In this document: piece by piece, positions 9,640 to 18,672 of the stretch | Position numbering within the stretch: the stretch's first letter is position 1 | How the letters are laid out: every line of letters begins with the position of its first letter | NCBI GenBank assembly: GCA_905221605.1 | Contig: CAJNDS010001757.1 | Span: 148,501 to 212,500, forward strand | Reading direction: 5' to 3' | DNA from: Symbiodinium natans | Taxonomy: Eukaryota; Sar; Dinophyceae; Suessiales; Symbiodiniaceae | Length of the DNA stretch: 64,000 bases | Made by a program: the position numbers and the translations under genes | The notes under the pieces: model-generated | Databases searched by the model: none | What the model saw: the letters and a program-made list of their open reading frames with translations, nothing else | What the model was told of the DNA's origin: nothing

Positions 9640-9768
9640 ATGAAGCATCTCGAGGACAAGATGCACACGCTGAGGCAGGCGTTGAGGTGGATCTCATTCG
9701 GCTGCAGCCGCTGTTCCGCCATGCACTGAAGCCTGGGACGGAAGTTCAAGGCTTCAGTCCAAACCCGC
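9640..9768 (-). pseudogene. Pentatricopeptide-repeat (PPR) fragment
   Basis: In one minus-strand frame the stretch reads W-x-EAL....M.EQRLQPNEIHLNACLSVC, matching the helix-turn-helix layout of a PPR motif (W..AL..L..M......PN..T.NA..SAC), the sort seen in the many dinoflagellate PPR proteins. PPR proteins bind organellar RNA. Only about one and a half repeats are present; the frame then degenerates and a stop follows near 9603, and upstream sequence shows no clean repeat. I read it as a lone exon or a decayed copy. Confidence 0.5.
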
Positions 9769-12094
9769 TTTGGGGAGCAAAGTGACACAAAGCGACACAA
9801 CGAGACGGTCAATTCCGACGGCGAGGGACTGTTTTGCCTGCAAATCTTTTAGGCATTCTTGCTTCGTGGTGCTGTGAAACAGAGATATGTGGCTATGGAA
9901 CTCAGATAGACAAGGCCTTGGGGCATCTTGGGTCCAAACGTGCAAGGGAGCCAAACATGTGAAACCAACAGAGGTATCGACCACACCGATGCATTCTTTC
10001 AATCTTTCCCACGTGGTGTATTGGATGCTGACATTTCAGGGCGCGTCGAAGGTGTGGCAGTCGGAAGGTACGCGTGCCCGTTGCTGGCCAGTCTCAGGAA
10101 CGCCCAGGAAGTGAGGTCCCTAACGTAGCGGACGGTCACAACCACCAGCCTATCCGGCCGGCCCTTGAGTTCGGGGGGACGGGCCTCGTCTATCGCAAGT
10201 TGCCTTGCAGAGTCCACTCGTGCTCTTTGATATGCCTAGCTGCAACAGCACCGCCAGCTTCGGCCGCCGTGCAGCACGCAAGGCGACGAGAGCCTGCCGG
10301 AAGGAGCTGTGGACGCAGGCAAGAAGATGCAGCTACGCTCCCCTGCCACCACTTTCTCCCACCAGGTCCTCGAACCAACAATAACACCAGCACCGCCAAC
10401 AACGAGAAAGGAACATAAGACCATGACCCACAAGTCTGAATCAAGTCGCGACCTGTTCTATGCGCCCGCGCTCCGCGTTCTCGCCTCCCCCCCCCTACCC
10501 CAAACCCCGCACAAGCCCAAACCCTGAACCCTAAACTAAACCCTCCATGAACTACAGGGGCAAGGGGGAAAACCCTGAAACCAAAACCTAAACCCAAAAC
10601 CCAGCATGAACCACAGGGGGGGATACCATGGGGAGGAGCAGGGGTCAGGGGGGGGGGGGGGGGACATGAATGCTAATATGAAGAAGTGAGGCCTTCCCAA
10701 GATATGCCCCAGAGTCCAGGGAGCCCTGCCGGGATTTTTCTTCAGAGAGATGCAGACCTACCGCCTACTGCCCCAGATGCCTTGGTGGCACGTCGGGGCT
10801 GAGAAAAGCGTGAAGCATTTTCCTTGAGGAATCGCTGCCTGGGATCAACAAGTCAAGTAGGGGAGGTCAGGGCTGCGGACAGAAGAAACAGAAGTCTGAA
10901 CAAGCCTAGGTGGGGGTTTACGATATTAGGGGTACCTTATTGGGGCCCTTATTATACGGGGCATCCTGCCATTTGGGGCTCCCCTCTTTTCGTAAAGCCC
11001 AAGGTTACTTCCAGTACCGAACCTGCTGTGGACATGCCCTCTTGGCGTATTGCAAGTTCGCTCGTTGCTGGAGAGCAGCACTGCTCCTGCGCACGTGGTC
11101 TTTGACATACTCTCGGATTGTCGTAGCCACTATGAATGGAGCCAGCAGCACGACAAACACGGGGTCTGCGGCTTCCTATTTAAAGGGTGTGATTTGCTAT
11201 GGCCTTGCTGTCTGTCACAGCGGGCCTCATTCTTCTCCATTTCTTCCTATCCTTGCTCTTGCCCCTAGGATTTAAAACCCAAAGCGGCTACTTCTTCTAC
11301 ACCTTGTTGAGTAATTACTCCTCTCTGTTCCAGGGTTGGGTTTTTGGCTTTGGGATGAAGAGTGGTGGGGCGGCGGGGTTGGGGGGGGGGGGGGGGTGGG
11401 GGGGGGGGGAAGGTGGCTGCTGCCTCTTTTCTGCCACACCACAGCTCAGATAAAAAACGTGCGCACACCCCTTGAGCCCGCGAAGCGCACGACAGGCAGA
11501 AACAGTCGACGAAGTAACTACGCCATGATCTTCAAACAATCTTACGTTAGCCCAACACCTTGGCCCCCCCTTCCTGAAGCCCTGCAGGAAACTAATAACT
11601 TAAGAAACTTCACAAGTAACCGACATGGGAGCTTAAACGCCTAGCACGCTGTCATGAGATATTTCAATATACGTCATGGGGTTTCAAGAGTTGCACAGGG
11701 TCAGAGGACTTCACCGGATCGGATTTCAAATTCGGTTTTTGCAGCCATGAGGGCAACCATGACTGGTCACAAGATTGCATATCAGCTCATGCAAAATTGA
11801 GTACGTCGTTTATTTCTTCTCTGCTTCCTTTCCTTCCTGTGTTCCGTACATTGCTTGCTACCTGATTCCTTCCTCTCTTCTCCTCCTTCAGACCCTCTTC
11901 AAAAAAAGGGAAACAGCAGGCTTCCAACTAACACGCATGGAAACCGGACCAAAAATACTTACAACGCGCACAAAGAGCAAACCAAGCCATTCTCTGAGAC
12001 TGGCAGGTGGGTCCCCCCGAGATCTCAGGGCTTCTACGAGTACGTGAGAAAGTAAGCCTCTCTTGTAAGCACGGAAGAAGGGGAGTGAGAGGGT

Positions 12095-12145
12095 TTAGGG
12101 TTTAGAGTTTCGCCTGTAGGGCTTAGGCTTAGGGTTTAGGGCTAA
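12095..12145 (+). repeat. Degenerate telomere-like tract
   Basis: Five to six imperfect TTTAGGG units (TTTAGAG, CTTAGGG variants). Confidence 0.8.
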
Positions 12146-12855
12146 GCCCAAAGCCATGCTTCCCATTTGACAGCTCCTCTGTCATCTGCAAGTCGCAGCA
12201 GCTCGTGCTCATCTGCCGGCATCGGCAGCGCATGGCGTGCAATCGACTGATTCGACCAGCCAAGGCCCCATCAAACACATGCTCCTTCTGATGCAGGCCT
12301 GTGGGGGCCCTAATTCGAACCCGAGGCTTCCGGTAGCAGGCATGATGTGCACCCTGAAGAGGTCGAAGCCTCTAACCTACCTGGAGATTCAGCGGATACA
12401 GTAAAACCTATTGGGGACCACATGAACCCTAAAAGGGTTCAGTGTCGATATGCTTTAATAGGAATTATAGCAGTATAGAGTACATAACCCCATCTGTGAT
12501 GTGGTCAAACTGGAACATGGCAGGCATGGAGATGCTGTGAGACCTTGAGCCTCCTGAGCTCGGGGTTTAGGGATTAGGGCTCAGCTTTTGAGATGTCACG
12601 ACAGCAAGAGCTCGACTGCCGGCTGAACATCCTACTCCCGATCCTTCTCCACAAACGCCCGCACCTTTACAAGTCCTTCATAGTTTCTCACCTCTTGCAC
12701 GGTGCCAATCACAGAGCAAACAAACAACAAGCTTGCAGAGTCGAGCCAAGCCAAAGTGTTTATCTTGGACCCGGGAAAGGACACCAAAATTGCAGGACCC
12801 GATTCGACCACAAGCACGTAGATCCGACAAGCCCGTCTCGCCACACCCATAGCAC

Positions 12856-12921
12856 CTTGCGCACCGTTTCGAAAAGCTCGGTGTCGCAGCCCAGCATCAT
12901 CTCGTGCAGCCACATGTCATC
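12856..12921 (-). CDS. Anonymous 22-codon exon
   Basis: Minus strand. A CCGAG|GATGAC acceptor-like border is followed by 66 nt (22 complete codons, starting DDMWLHEMM) and an AAG|GTGCTA donor. Residues are strongly protein-like and the flanks fall apart immediately, so the splice sites look real. In-frame codons can be followed about 10 residues upstream (PESTTSE), so the acceptor may lie further out. Family not recognised. Confidence 0.5.
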
Positions 12922-12956
12922 CTCGGAGGTCGTCGATTCCGGCCGGTTGTGGTTGA

Positions 12957-13004
12957 GGGTTTAGGGTTTAGGGTTTAGGGTTTTAGGGTTTTAGGGTTTA
13001 AGGA
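12957..13004 (+). repeat. Telomere-like array, 6-7 units
   Basis: TTTAGGG units with two TTTTAGGG (8-mer) variants. Confidence 0.9.
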
Positions 13005-13208
13005 TACCTTCTTGGGGTTTCGACTACAAAAGAGGATCCTACTAGTTGGGGACCTATTTTAGGGGCCCCTTGTTTTCCTAAACCCCCCGTTTGGGAATGC
13101 TTGGGACACGCCAATGTCCGATGGCCATCAGCAGTGGCTGACGTTGGAGATTTCTAGCTTTCATGCGCGAGTCCGGCCTGCCTAAGCATGCCTACCTCTG
13201 CGAGGGAC

Positions 13209-13262
13209 TAGGGTTTAGGGTTTAGGGTTCAGGGTTTAGGGTTTAGGGTGTAGGGTTTAGGG
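13209..13262 (+). repeat. Telomere-like array, 7-8 units
   Basis: Includes TTCAGGG and GTGTAGGG variants. Confidence 0.9.
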
Positions 13263-13605
13263 GAGCATGCACACTGACTAGCAGGTCTAGCACTTTGAGC
13301 ACCTGGTTTCTGCCGCCTGGCAGCTTGGCGCCGTGCAAGCAGTTCGGGCTTCGGGCTTAGGAGTCAGAGTATAGGAGGGTCATGGCGCCAAACTGCATCC
13401 ACGTTATTCCACGTCGGGTGAAACTCGGTGTCCCAGTGCTTGTGGTAAACACCTCGAAGTGGGGTCGGATGCCTCTTTGGGTAGTCTTTTGCTCTGGTCA
13501 GTTTGTGGCCGCACCCCGCGGGCCGAAGGGCGCGCATCTTGTCTTAGAAGAAACTACGAGTAACACCCGAAGGTTAACCAAAAAGACTGCCCTGTAGAAT
13601 CGGGC

Positions 13606-14411
13606 TTAGAAAAGGCCCTGCGTGGCAGTTCCAGGCACACTGACGAGACCATCCAGGATTGCTTTCTTTCTCTGCTGGAACTCTTCCTCGGTGATCAGGT
13701 CTTGCTGCCGCATCTTTTGCAGTTCTGCCAGCTTCTCCGAGCTTGAGGATTCCGCCCCGGACGCGGAAGTCATCTTCTGCTGCTTCGGGGCTCGTTTTTC
13801 GGGGTTGGCCTTTGCCCACTGCTGCTGCCTCCTCAGCGCCTCCGCAAAAAGCGTAGGAGAGGGCATCTCCAAACGTTTAGTCTCCGCAACCTGGCTGGCC
13901 ATCGATCCAATGATGTCACCAGAAACCAGCTTCCCATTAACGCGAACCGTTGGGTCCTTTACGTGCCGATGGATAATGTCGCCTTCCACCCCCTTGCCCT
14001 GGATATGAAGACCAGGCACCGGCGGGGTGAAGCGCGCTTGGCAACACCCAGTGACGCCCTGCTGGTGCCTTGCAAAGACGTTGTCCTCGACAACCACGTC
14101 TGAAATGTCAGTCAGAGGGTACACTTTGTCAACATGGTTTCTCCGCAGCTTAAACGTCGGCATCTCGGCTGGCCGGTCATACATCTTGCCCCCGCCAGCC
14201 TGGTTGATGCCCTCAGCATCCTGGAGGTCGTTGCCTTCTTCCTGGATGCCGTTGCCTTCTTCCTGGGCGTTGCTGCTTTCAATTTCTTTGCCGTCCTCTT
14301 TCTCCAAGGTCTCGGGTGACCAGAAGACTATTGCAAGGTGCCGTGGGAAGATGAGAAACCAGGTGCCAGCTGCAACCACCGCTTCTCGAGTCGCCTTCTT
14401 CGCGCAATCTC
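13606..14411 (-). CDS. Last exon of a SHOCT-domain protein
   Basis: A minus-strand frame of about 268 codons that runs from a CCATCCTAG|G acceptor-like site to a TAA (13606-13608). The N-terminal part contains a hydrophobic stretch (TWFLIF...LAIVFW), then an acidic segment with EEGN repeats, a globular middle, and at the C-terminus a clear SHOCT-type motif (EKLAELQKMRQQDLITEEEF followed by a basic helix). SHOCT helices are short oligomerisation or interaction modules usually found at protein ends, matching the position here. No ATG is needed if the exon is internal; exons upstream on the same strand (14700-14995 and 15155-15540) probably belong to the same gene, separated by introns holding TTTAGGG arrays. 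Overall function unknown. Confidence 0.65.
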
Positions 14412-14423
14412 CTAGGATGGCCC

Positions 14424-14471
14424 TTAGGGCTTAGGCTTTAGGGTTTAGGGTTTCGGGTTTAGGGTTTAGGG
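14424..14471 (+). repeat. Telomere-like array inside probable intron
   Basis: Six units (TTTAGGG with TTTCGGG and CTTAGGG variants), 13 nt from the SHOCT exon border. Confidence 0.9.
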
Positions 14472-14645
14472 TCTTGAAAAATATGAAATATCCCACAAGG
14501 GCCTACCGAGTCTCCCTTGTCAGAGTAGGCATCACAGAGGAGCCAGGCATGGCAGGGGCAGCAGAGGACCCAGCAAGGGACGCAAGCGGGGCCCGGGACT
14601 TGAGCGCAGGAGGCCATGAACTTCTCGTGGCCTAGTTCATGGCTG

Positions 14646-14690
14646 AGGGTTTAGGGTTTAGGGTTTCCGGTTTAGGGTTTAGGGTTTAAG
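14646..14690 (+). repeat. Telomere-like array inside probable intron
   Basis: Six units with one TTTCCGG variant. Confidence 0.9.
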
Positions 14691-14699
14691 TACCCTTAA

Positions 14700-14803
14700 A
14701 AATGTAAAATGGCACCCAACTATGACCAAGTGGCCCCGCATCCACACCTCCCGGGTCCTCCAGTCCATGCGCCCAAATGCAACCGTGTCGCCAAGCTCCT
14801 TAC
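14700..14803 (-). CDS. Exon of the SHOCT gene (probable)
   Basis: After a GAAGTAAG|GAG border the minus strand reads about 28 good codons beginning ELGDTVAFGRMDW and rich in Arg/Trp, ending near the CAT...GGTACTT region beside the array. Same strand and orientation as the SHOCT exon; the assignment to one gene is inference. Confidence 0.45.
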
Positions 14804-14899
14804 TTCTCCAAAAACCAAGGAGATAAAAAGGTTCAACTTTATTGTTCCTACTAAGTAAGGGAGCCCAAAAAGTTGAAAGTTCAACCCTAAGCAAGGCTC

Positions 14900-14995
14900 T
14901 TTCAGCACATTGTCCGTGGAGATGAACTGCTTCAAACCCGGATGCAGCTCCGTGGGATCCATGGCAGTGGTTGCAGGGTTTTTTTCCCACCCATT
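14900..14995 (-). CDS. Exon of the SHOCT gene (probable)
   Basis: Minus strand; a coding-like stretch reading MDPTELHPGLKQFISTDNV, possibly in frame from 14990. The 3' border is not clear (ending near CTGAAAGAG). Likely an exon of the multi-exon gene ending at 13606. Confidence 0.45.
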
Positions 14996-15010
14996 TCGCA
15001 AGCGTTTCAG

Positions 15011-15061
15011 GGGTTTAGGGTTTAGGGTTTAGGGTTTAGGGTTTAGGGTTTAGGGTTTGGG
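15011..15061 (+). repeat. Telomere-like array (TTTAGGG)7
   Basis: Seven perfect units plus a TTTGGGG end. Confidence 0.95.
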
Positions 15062-15154
15062 GATAGCTCTTGTCCCACGTCCACGTCCCAAGTCCAGTTT
15101 CAAGCCGCACTCAATCAGAATAAGGGTCTTGAGGGCAGTCATTGATAAAGATGT

Positions 15155-15540
15155 TTAGGGCTGAGTACAACGTGGCAATGAAGCAGATATGACTCTGTCC
15201 CTGTCTTCTGCTCTTGCAGAACAACGTTTGCTTCGGAAAATCTGCGAGCCGACGGAGCGTCTCCAGCAAAAGGCGACGGATTCTTCCCTCCCGAACGACT
15301 GGGGGTTGCTTCTGCCAGACAATTCAGCAACCCTGCAATCCCTGCACCTGAAGCACCCCTGAATTCCGCGCCAGCGACTTCCGAAGTCCATCTCAGATCG
15401 ATTCAGCTCACGGCAATTCCAGCTTGGATTCGGTCCAGCTCGTGATCCGCACGCCTGGCTGAAATCTTTCTCAAAAGGAAGCTGTGCAAAGAGCACGTGA
15501 TTCTCCATGTCCAGATCCACTTCATCCGACTCCGACACGC
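15155..15540 (-). CDS. Two probable exons of a minus-strand gene
   Basis: Within this stretch two separate pieces read like protein in different frames, as expected of exons split by an intron: an acidic piece (SESDEVDLDMENHVLFAQLP, ending near a CAG|GC border, about 15455-15540) and an Arg/Leu-rich helix (REGRIRRLLLETLRRLADF, about 15195-15290, flanked by GGCAG and AGACAG). They lie upstream of, and on the same strand as, the SHOCT exons. Exact borders cannot be fixed without transcripts. Confidence 0.4.
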
Positions 15541-15548
15541 TGAAATGG

Positions 15549-15850
15549 GACTTTACGAAATCAAGGGACCCTAAGATGGACTTTCTGATAGGTAAAGGAT
15601 TCCCTTCTAATAAGGAGGAAAGGCACCCCGAAATATGGTAACCCCCATATGTATACTAACAGTCCTCAATAGGGAGGTCTAGGGTTCCCTTCTTATAAGG
15701 ACGCCAAAAAAAGGTACCCCGAATGTCGGAAACCCCATACCCCTAAACCCTACACCCATAAGGGTGTTTCCCAAAATAGGGGTACCCCTTTTTTATACCC
15801 CAGATGAATAGGGCCCCAAAATGGTACCCCGAATTTCGAAACCCCCTATC
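15549..15850. repeat. MITE-like palindromic sequence cluster
   Basis: Repeated blocks of the form GGTACCCC...GGAAACCCC and their reverse complements, related to the well-bounded element at 16124-16230. Probably one or more decayed elements. Confidence 0.55.
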
Positions 15851-15873
15851 CCTAAACCCTAAACCCTAAACCC
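15849..15873 (-). repeat. Telomere-like array (CCCTAAA)3
   Basis: Three to four units at the edge of the MITE-like cluster. Confidence 0.9.
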
Positions 15874-15967
15874 GCTGAAATCGACGCACTTGAACCCGCT
15901 GCCCGAGAGCCATAACGGCCTCCGCCAATGCAGCAAGTTGCGGAAGATCTGGCCTTTGGCTTCTGAA

Positions 15968-15995
15968 AGGGTTTAGGGTTTAGGGTTCGGGTTTA
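15968..15995 (+). repeat. Telomere-like array, 3-4 units
   Basis: TTTAGGG with TTCGGG variant. Confidence 0.85.
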
Positions 15996-16123
15996 CGTTG
16001 GTAGAAACGGGTTGCCACTGGTTGCCGTGACCTTGTTATCCCAAGGCGGCTGGCGCAGCTCTAAGTGCGCTAAGTGAGGGCAAGCAGATCAGATTTCCTT
16101 GTCCGTCCAATTCGTGCCACCAC

Positions 16124-16230
16124 ATGGGGGGTTTCCGAACATAGGGGTACCCCGCTCAGGGGTCCCTTTAAGGGGAATCTGTTCTATTTGGGGTATAAAA
16201 GGGGTACCCCTATGTTCGGAAACCCCGACA
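16124..16230. mobile_element. MITE-like element with 26-bp perfect inverted ends and 9-bp duplication
   Basis: Inner 26-bp inverted repeats are exact reverse complements (GGGGTTTCCGAACATAGGGG then TACCCC at the left; mirrored at 16201-16226). The element is flanked on both sides by TGCCACCAC (16115-16123 and 16231-16239), a 9-bp target duplication. No coding capacity (107 bp). Confidence 0.8.
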
Positions 16231-16273
16231 TGCCACCACGGCCTTCGAAAACTGAAGGAGGGGATGGTCAAGT

Positions 16274-16339
16274 AGGGTTTAGGGTTTGGGGTTTGGGGTT
16301 TGGGGTTTAGGGTTTAGGGTTTAGGGTTTAGGGTTTAGG
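16274..16339 (+). repeat. Telomere-like array, 9 units
   Basis: Mixed TTTAGGG and TTTGGGG units. Confidence 0.95.
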
Positions 16340-16419
16340 ATGGTCAAGTTGTCAAGGCTCCCACCGAGAGGGAGCGATGCTCGAGGCAGCACTCCAGGGG
16401 ACAACCTCAGGAAGAGATG

Positions 16420-16525
16420 GGTATTTCCCCAAACAGGGGCACCCCTTGTGTGCCCTTAAACAGAACAGAATCCCCTCAAAGGGATGCCAACAAGGGCACC
16501 CCCTTTTGTCGGACACCCGCAAATC
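16420..16525. mobile_element. MITE-like palindrome (decayed)
   Basis: Inverted ends around CAGGGGCACCCC...GGGCACCCCCTTTTGTC; similar layout to 16124-16230 but diverged. No target duplication found by eye. Confidence 0.4.
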
Positions 16526-16579
16526 TCAGGAAATCTCTGAATGACGAGATGACTGGACCATGAATCGCTAAAAGAGGCG

Positions 16580-16625
16580 CCCTAAACCCTAAGCCCTAAA
16601 CCCTAAACCCTGAACCCTAAACCCA
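16580..16625 (-). repeat. Telomere-like array, 6 units
   Basis: CCCTAAA with CCCTAAG and CCCTGAA variants. Confidence 0.9.
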
Positions 16626-16971
16626 TTTTTTTGAACCCAGAATCCTGAAGCTGGGAAAGGCCTTCGACCAACTTTCTGCCTAGGCAACCCGAAACCCAAG
16701 CCGAAGATGAAGGCCTGGGCCCCGGGCGTCTGGGACGAGCCGGTGCTGCTCCTCGCTCTTCCAAACTGGGTGAATGGACAGCTTAGAGCCTGAAACTCTT
16801 GGGCAGCTTCCAGAATCGGATATAAGGGGTCCCAATAAGAAGAATAGGGTTGCGGGAGTTCTTGTAGTATATTTATATAGGGACCGCAAGGGGATACTCT
16901 TCGTAAGCTTCCGAACCCTATATTCGTTGGCGGTGCCACTGCTACCACTTACTCCTCGCATTGGGGCCAAC

Positions 16972-17166
16972 CTGCTGGAAAGTGCAGACGTCAAGAGGGA
17001 CTGCCAGCCCCCACCCCGACGCCCACGAGAGCTCGGTCCTTGGTATTGGAGATGAGCGTGTCGGTGGGCTTTCTGGCACGGCAAAATATCGAGTGTCGGC
17101 AGCCAGTAGGTCGAATTGTGTGGGGAATTGCGTGTATGCAGCGCGTGACACTGCTTCATCGAGAGC
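16972..17166 (-). CDS. Anonymous 65-codon exon (195 nt, phase 0-0)
   Basis: Minus strand. A CAGTTTAG|GCT acceptor is followed by exactly 65 codons (starting ALDEAVSRAAYTQFPTQF) and a CAGCAG|GTTGGC donor. Both borders fit GT-AG introns, the length is a multiple of three, and the other frames are poorer, so this is one of the best exons in the block. Residues include a Pro/Ser/Arg-rich stretch and an aromatic C-terminal part. Family not recognised. It may belong to the same gene as exons nearby on the minus strand. Confidence 0.6.
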
Positions 17167-17301
17167 CTAAACTGCTCAAACCAGTCGCACGGCCCTTGCG
17201 CATGGGACAGGCTCTTGACGGCGGAGTGCTGAGTCGTAAGGGTCTCTCTTTACAAATTTATTGAGTCTCGACATGCTTTGACCCTAGCCATTTGCTCAGA
17301 C

Positions 17302-17402
17302 AGGGGGTAGGATTAGGGGGACCCTTGGGACATAGACCCTCTGAATAAGGTCCCTGTTCAAGAGAGCCCCTATTAAGGGTCCCCCTTATCCTACCTACTA
17401 TG
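17302..17402. mobile_element. MITE-like element, 101 bp, with TCAGAC duplication
   Basis: Inverted ends GGTAGGATTAGGGGGACCCTT versus AAGGGTCCCCCTTATCCTACC (allowing one mismatch), flanked by TCAGAC at 17296-17301 and 17403-17408. Confidence 0.65.
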
Positions 17403-17509
17403 TCAGACCTCACGGCACGACAGTGTGCCTACGATCATCGTCGCGGCCTCGCAGCAAAGTCGCTCCATGTCACGCTCAACGACTCAATGGCAAAACAGGT
17501 GAGCTGATC

Positions 17510-17542
17510 CCTAAACCCTAAACCCTAAACCCTAAACCCTAA
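17510..17542 (-). repeat. Telomere-like array (CCCTAAA)4-5
   Basis: Perfect units. Confidence 0.95.
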
Positions 17543-17652
17543 TCCCACTTACATCCACTTACAATGCTTGACCCAACCCTTGGGGTGAAACCCATGCTTC
17601 AACCCAGAAGCTGACCGTGGGTGGCCGTGAAAGCTGGAATTTTCCCCCCGCT

Positions 17653-17705
17653 AAGCCCTAAACCCCAAACCCCAAACCCCAAACCCCAAACCCTAAACCC
17701 TAAAC
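17653..17705 (-). repeat. Telomere-like array, 8 units, abutting an exon
   Basis: CCCCAAA and CCCTAAA units. On the minus strand the tract starts GTTTAGG directly after a GTGGAAG exon end, so the first unit may provide the GT donor. Confidence 0.9.
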
Positions 17706-17830
17706 CTTCCACGAACATGAAAGCTGGGAGCTTGGGAGATGGAGATGACAGGTGGCATGCCTTCTTCTTCGCGCGGCGCTTCCACGGCACCGTGGGCATG
17801 CGAGCTTTGACCTGGCTTTGTGTTGGCTTG
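17706..17830 (-). CDS. Anonymous exon ending at a telomere-like array
   Basis: Minus strand, basic segment (contains PWKRRAKKK and Ser/Pro stretch), ending VEG at GAAG|GTTTAGG. Its third-position GC (about 70%) is clearly higher than in the competing frame. The upstream border is unclear. Lys/Arg-rich, possibly nuclear; family unknown. Confidence 0.4.
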
Positions 17831-17837
17831 AACAAAT

Positions 17838-17870
17838 TCAGGGTTTAGGGTTTAGGGTTTAGGGTTTAGC
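17838..17870 (+). repeat. Telomere-like array (TTTAGGG)4
   Basis: Four units ending in TTTAGCG. Confidence 0.9.
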
Positions 17871-18061
17871 GTGTTTTTTGGGACCGTCTCAGCTGATGCT
17901 GCAGAAAGAGTTATGTCTTATGCATGCGGAAGTAGTTTGGAACCATCCTGCCACGAGGTGGTCTTGTGAAATTCCAAGACCCCTAAGTTGTCTCTTCGTG
18001 CTCGATCGGTCTTGCAGTGATCCGACAGGGGAGCAGCAGCCTGTGAACCCTAAATCTTGAC

Positions 18062-18117
18062 CCCTAAACCCTAAACCCTAAACCCTAAACCCTAAACCCT
18101 AAACCCTAAACCCTAAA
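18062..18117 (-). repeat. Telomere-like array (CCCTAAA)8
   Basis: Eight perfect units. Confidence 0.95.
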
Positions 18118-18242
18118 GGGGAGGGGGACTGCAGTGCGACTTGCCCTCCTAGGCGCCTGGCGAAGCCTCTAACCCAGCACTACTGGCTGGCACCACAAGC
18201 AAGCTGCACGTGTCGCGGCCACCCTACTGGCACAACTTGAGC

Positions 18243-18323
18243 CCCAAACCCTAAACCCTAAACCCTAAACCCTAAACCCTAAACCCTAAACCCTAAACCC
18301 TAAACCCTAAACCCTAAACCCTC
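18243..18323 (-). repeat. Telomere-like array (CCCTAAA)11
   Basis: Eleven units, nearly perfect. Confidence 0.95.
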
Positions 18324-18672
18324 AATTAAATTACGTAGAAGCTTCAGAGAATCCGTGGGCTGGCCGCAGATTGGGGCCCCTGCACGGCTGCTCATCTCGG
18401 AGGCGGAGCTGAATATACTTCGGGTTGCGGCCTCGTTTTCATCGCGCACACTCGGACAAGCCAGGCGAGGCACACGCTGAAGCTGAGGCTGGAGGAGGGT
18501 TTGGAATTGAGCTCTCAGAGTTTTGCAAATCGTGCACGTGACATGGCTTTGGGAGTTTGGGTTAGAGGGCGATGTGGAATGTTGGGGGGGGCAAGGGCCG
18601 GGAAGGGAAACGCAGATCTCCATGAACTAGATGCACCTCGCTGTGGGGCTGTACTTCAGTGTATCGACTTCC

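Larger units (their letters stand above)
8548..12855. other. Mosaic block with few coding signals
   Basis: Apart from the motif cluster (8816-9080) and the PPR fragment, this block holds telomere-like tracts, G runs of 14 or more (10649-10662, 11379-11409), a MITE-like GGGG...CCCC palindromic stretch at 10913-10995, and a degenerate CCCTAAA tract at 10523-10600. ORFs at 10190-10597 and 11265-11539 come from Pro/Gly low complexity and are not supported. Confidence 0.5.
12922..13605. other. Mosaic stretch, no gene seen
   Basis: Two telomere-like arrays and a MITE-like stretch at 13012-13100 rich in GGGGTTT/AACCCC blocks. No exon found. Confidence 0.45.

Noticed and set aside
9286-9666. ORFs with GLGFRV / NPKP repeats (also 10190, 16589, 20864, 57291)
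   Set aside because: These strings are the translation of TTTAGGG/TTTGGGG arrays. All three frames of a perfect array meet a stop within 21 nt; only variant units keep them open.
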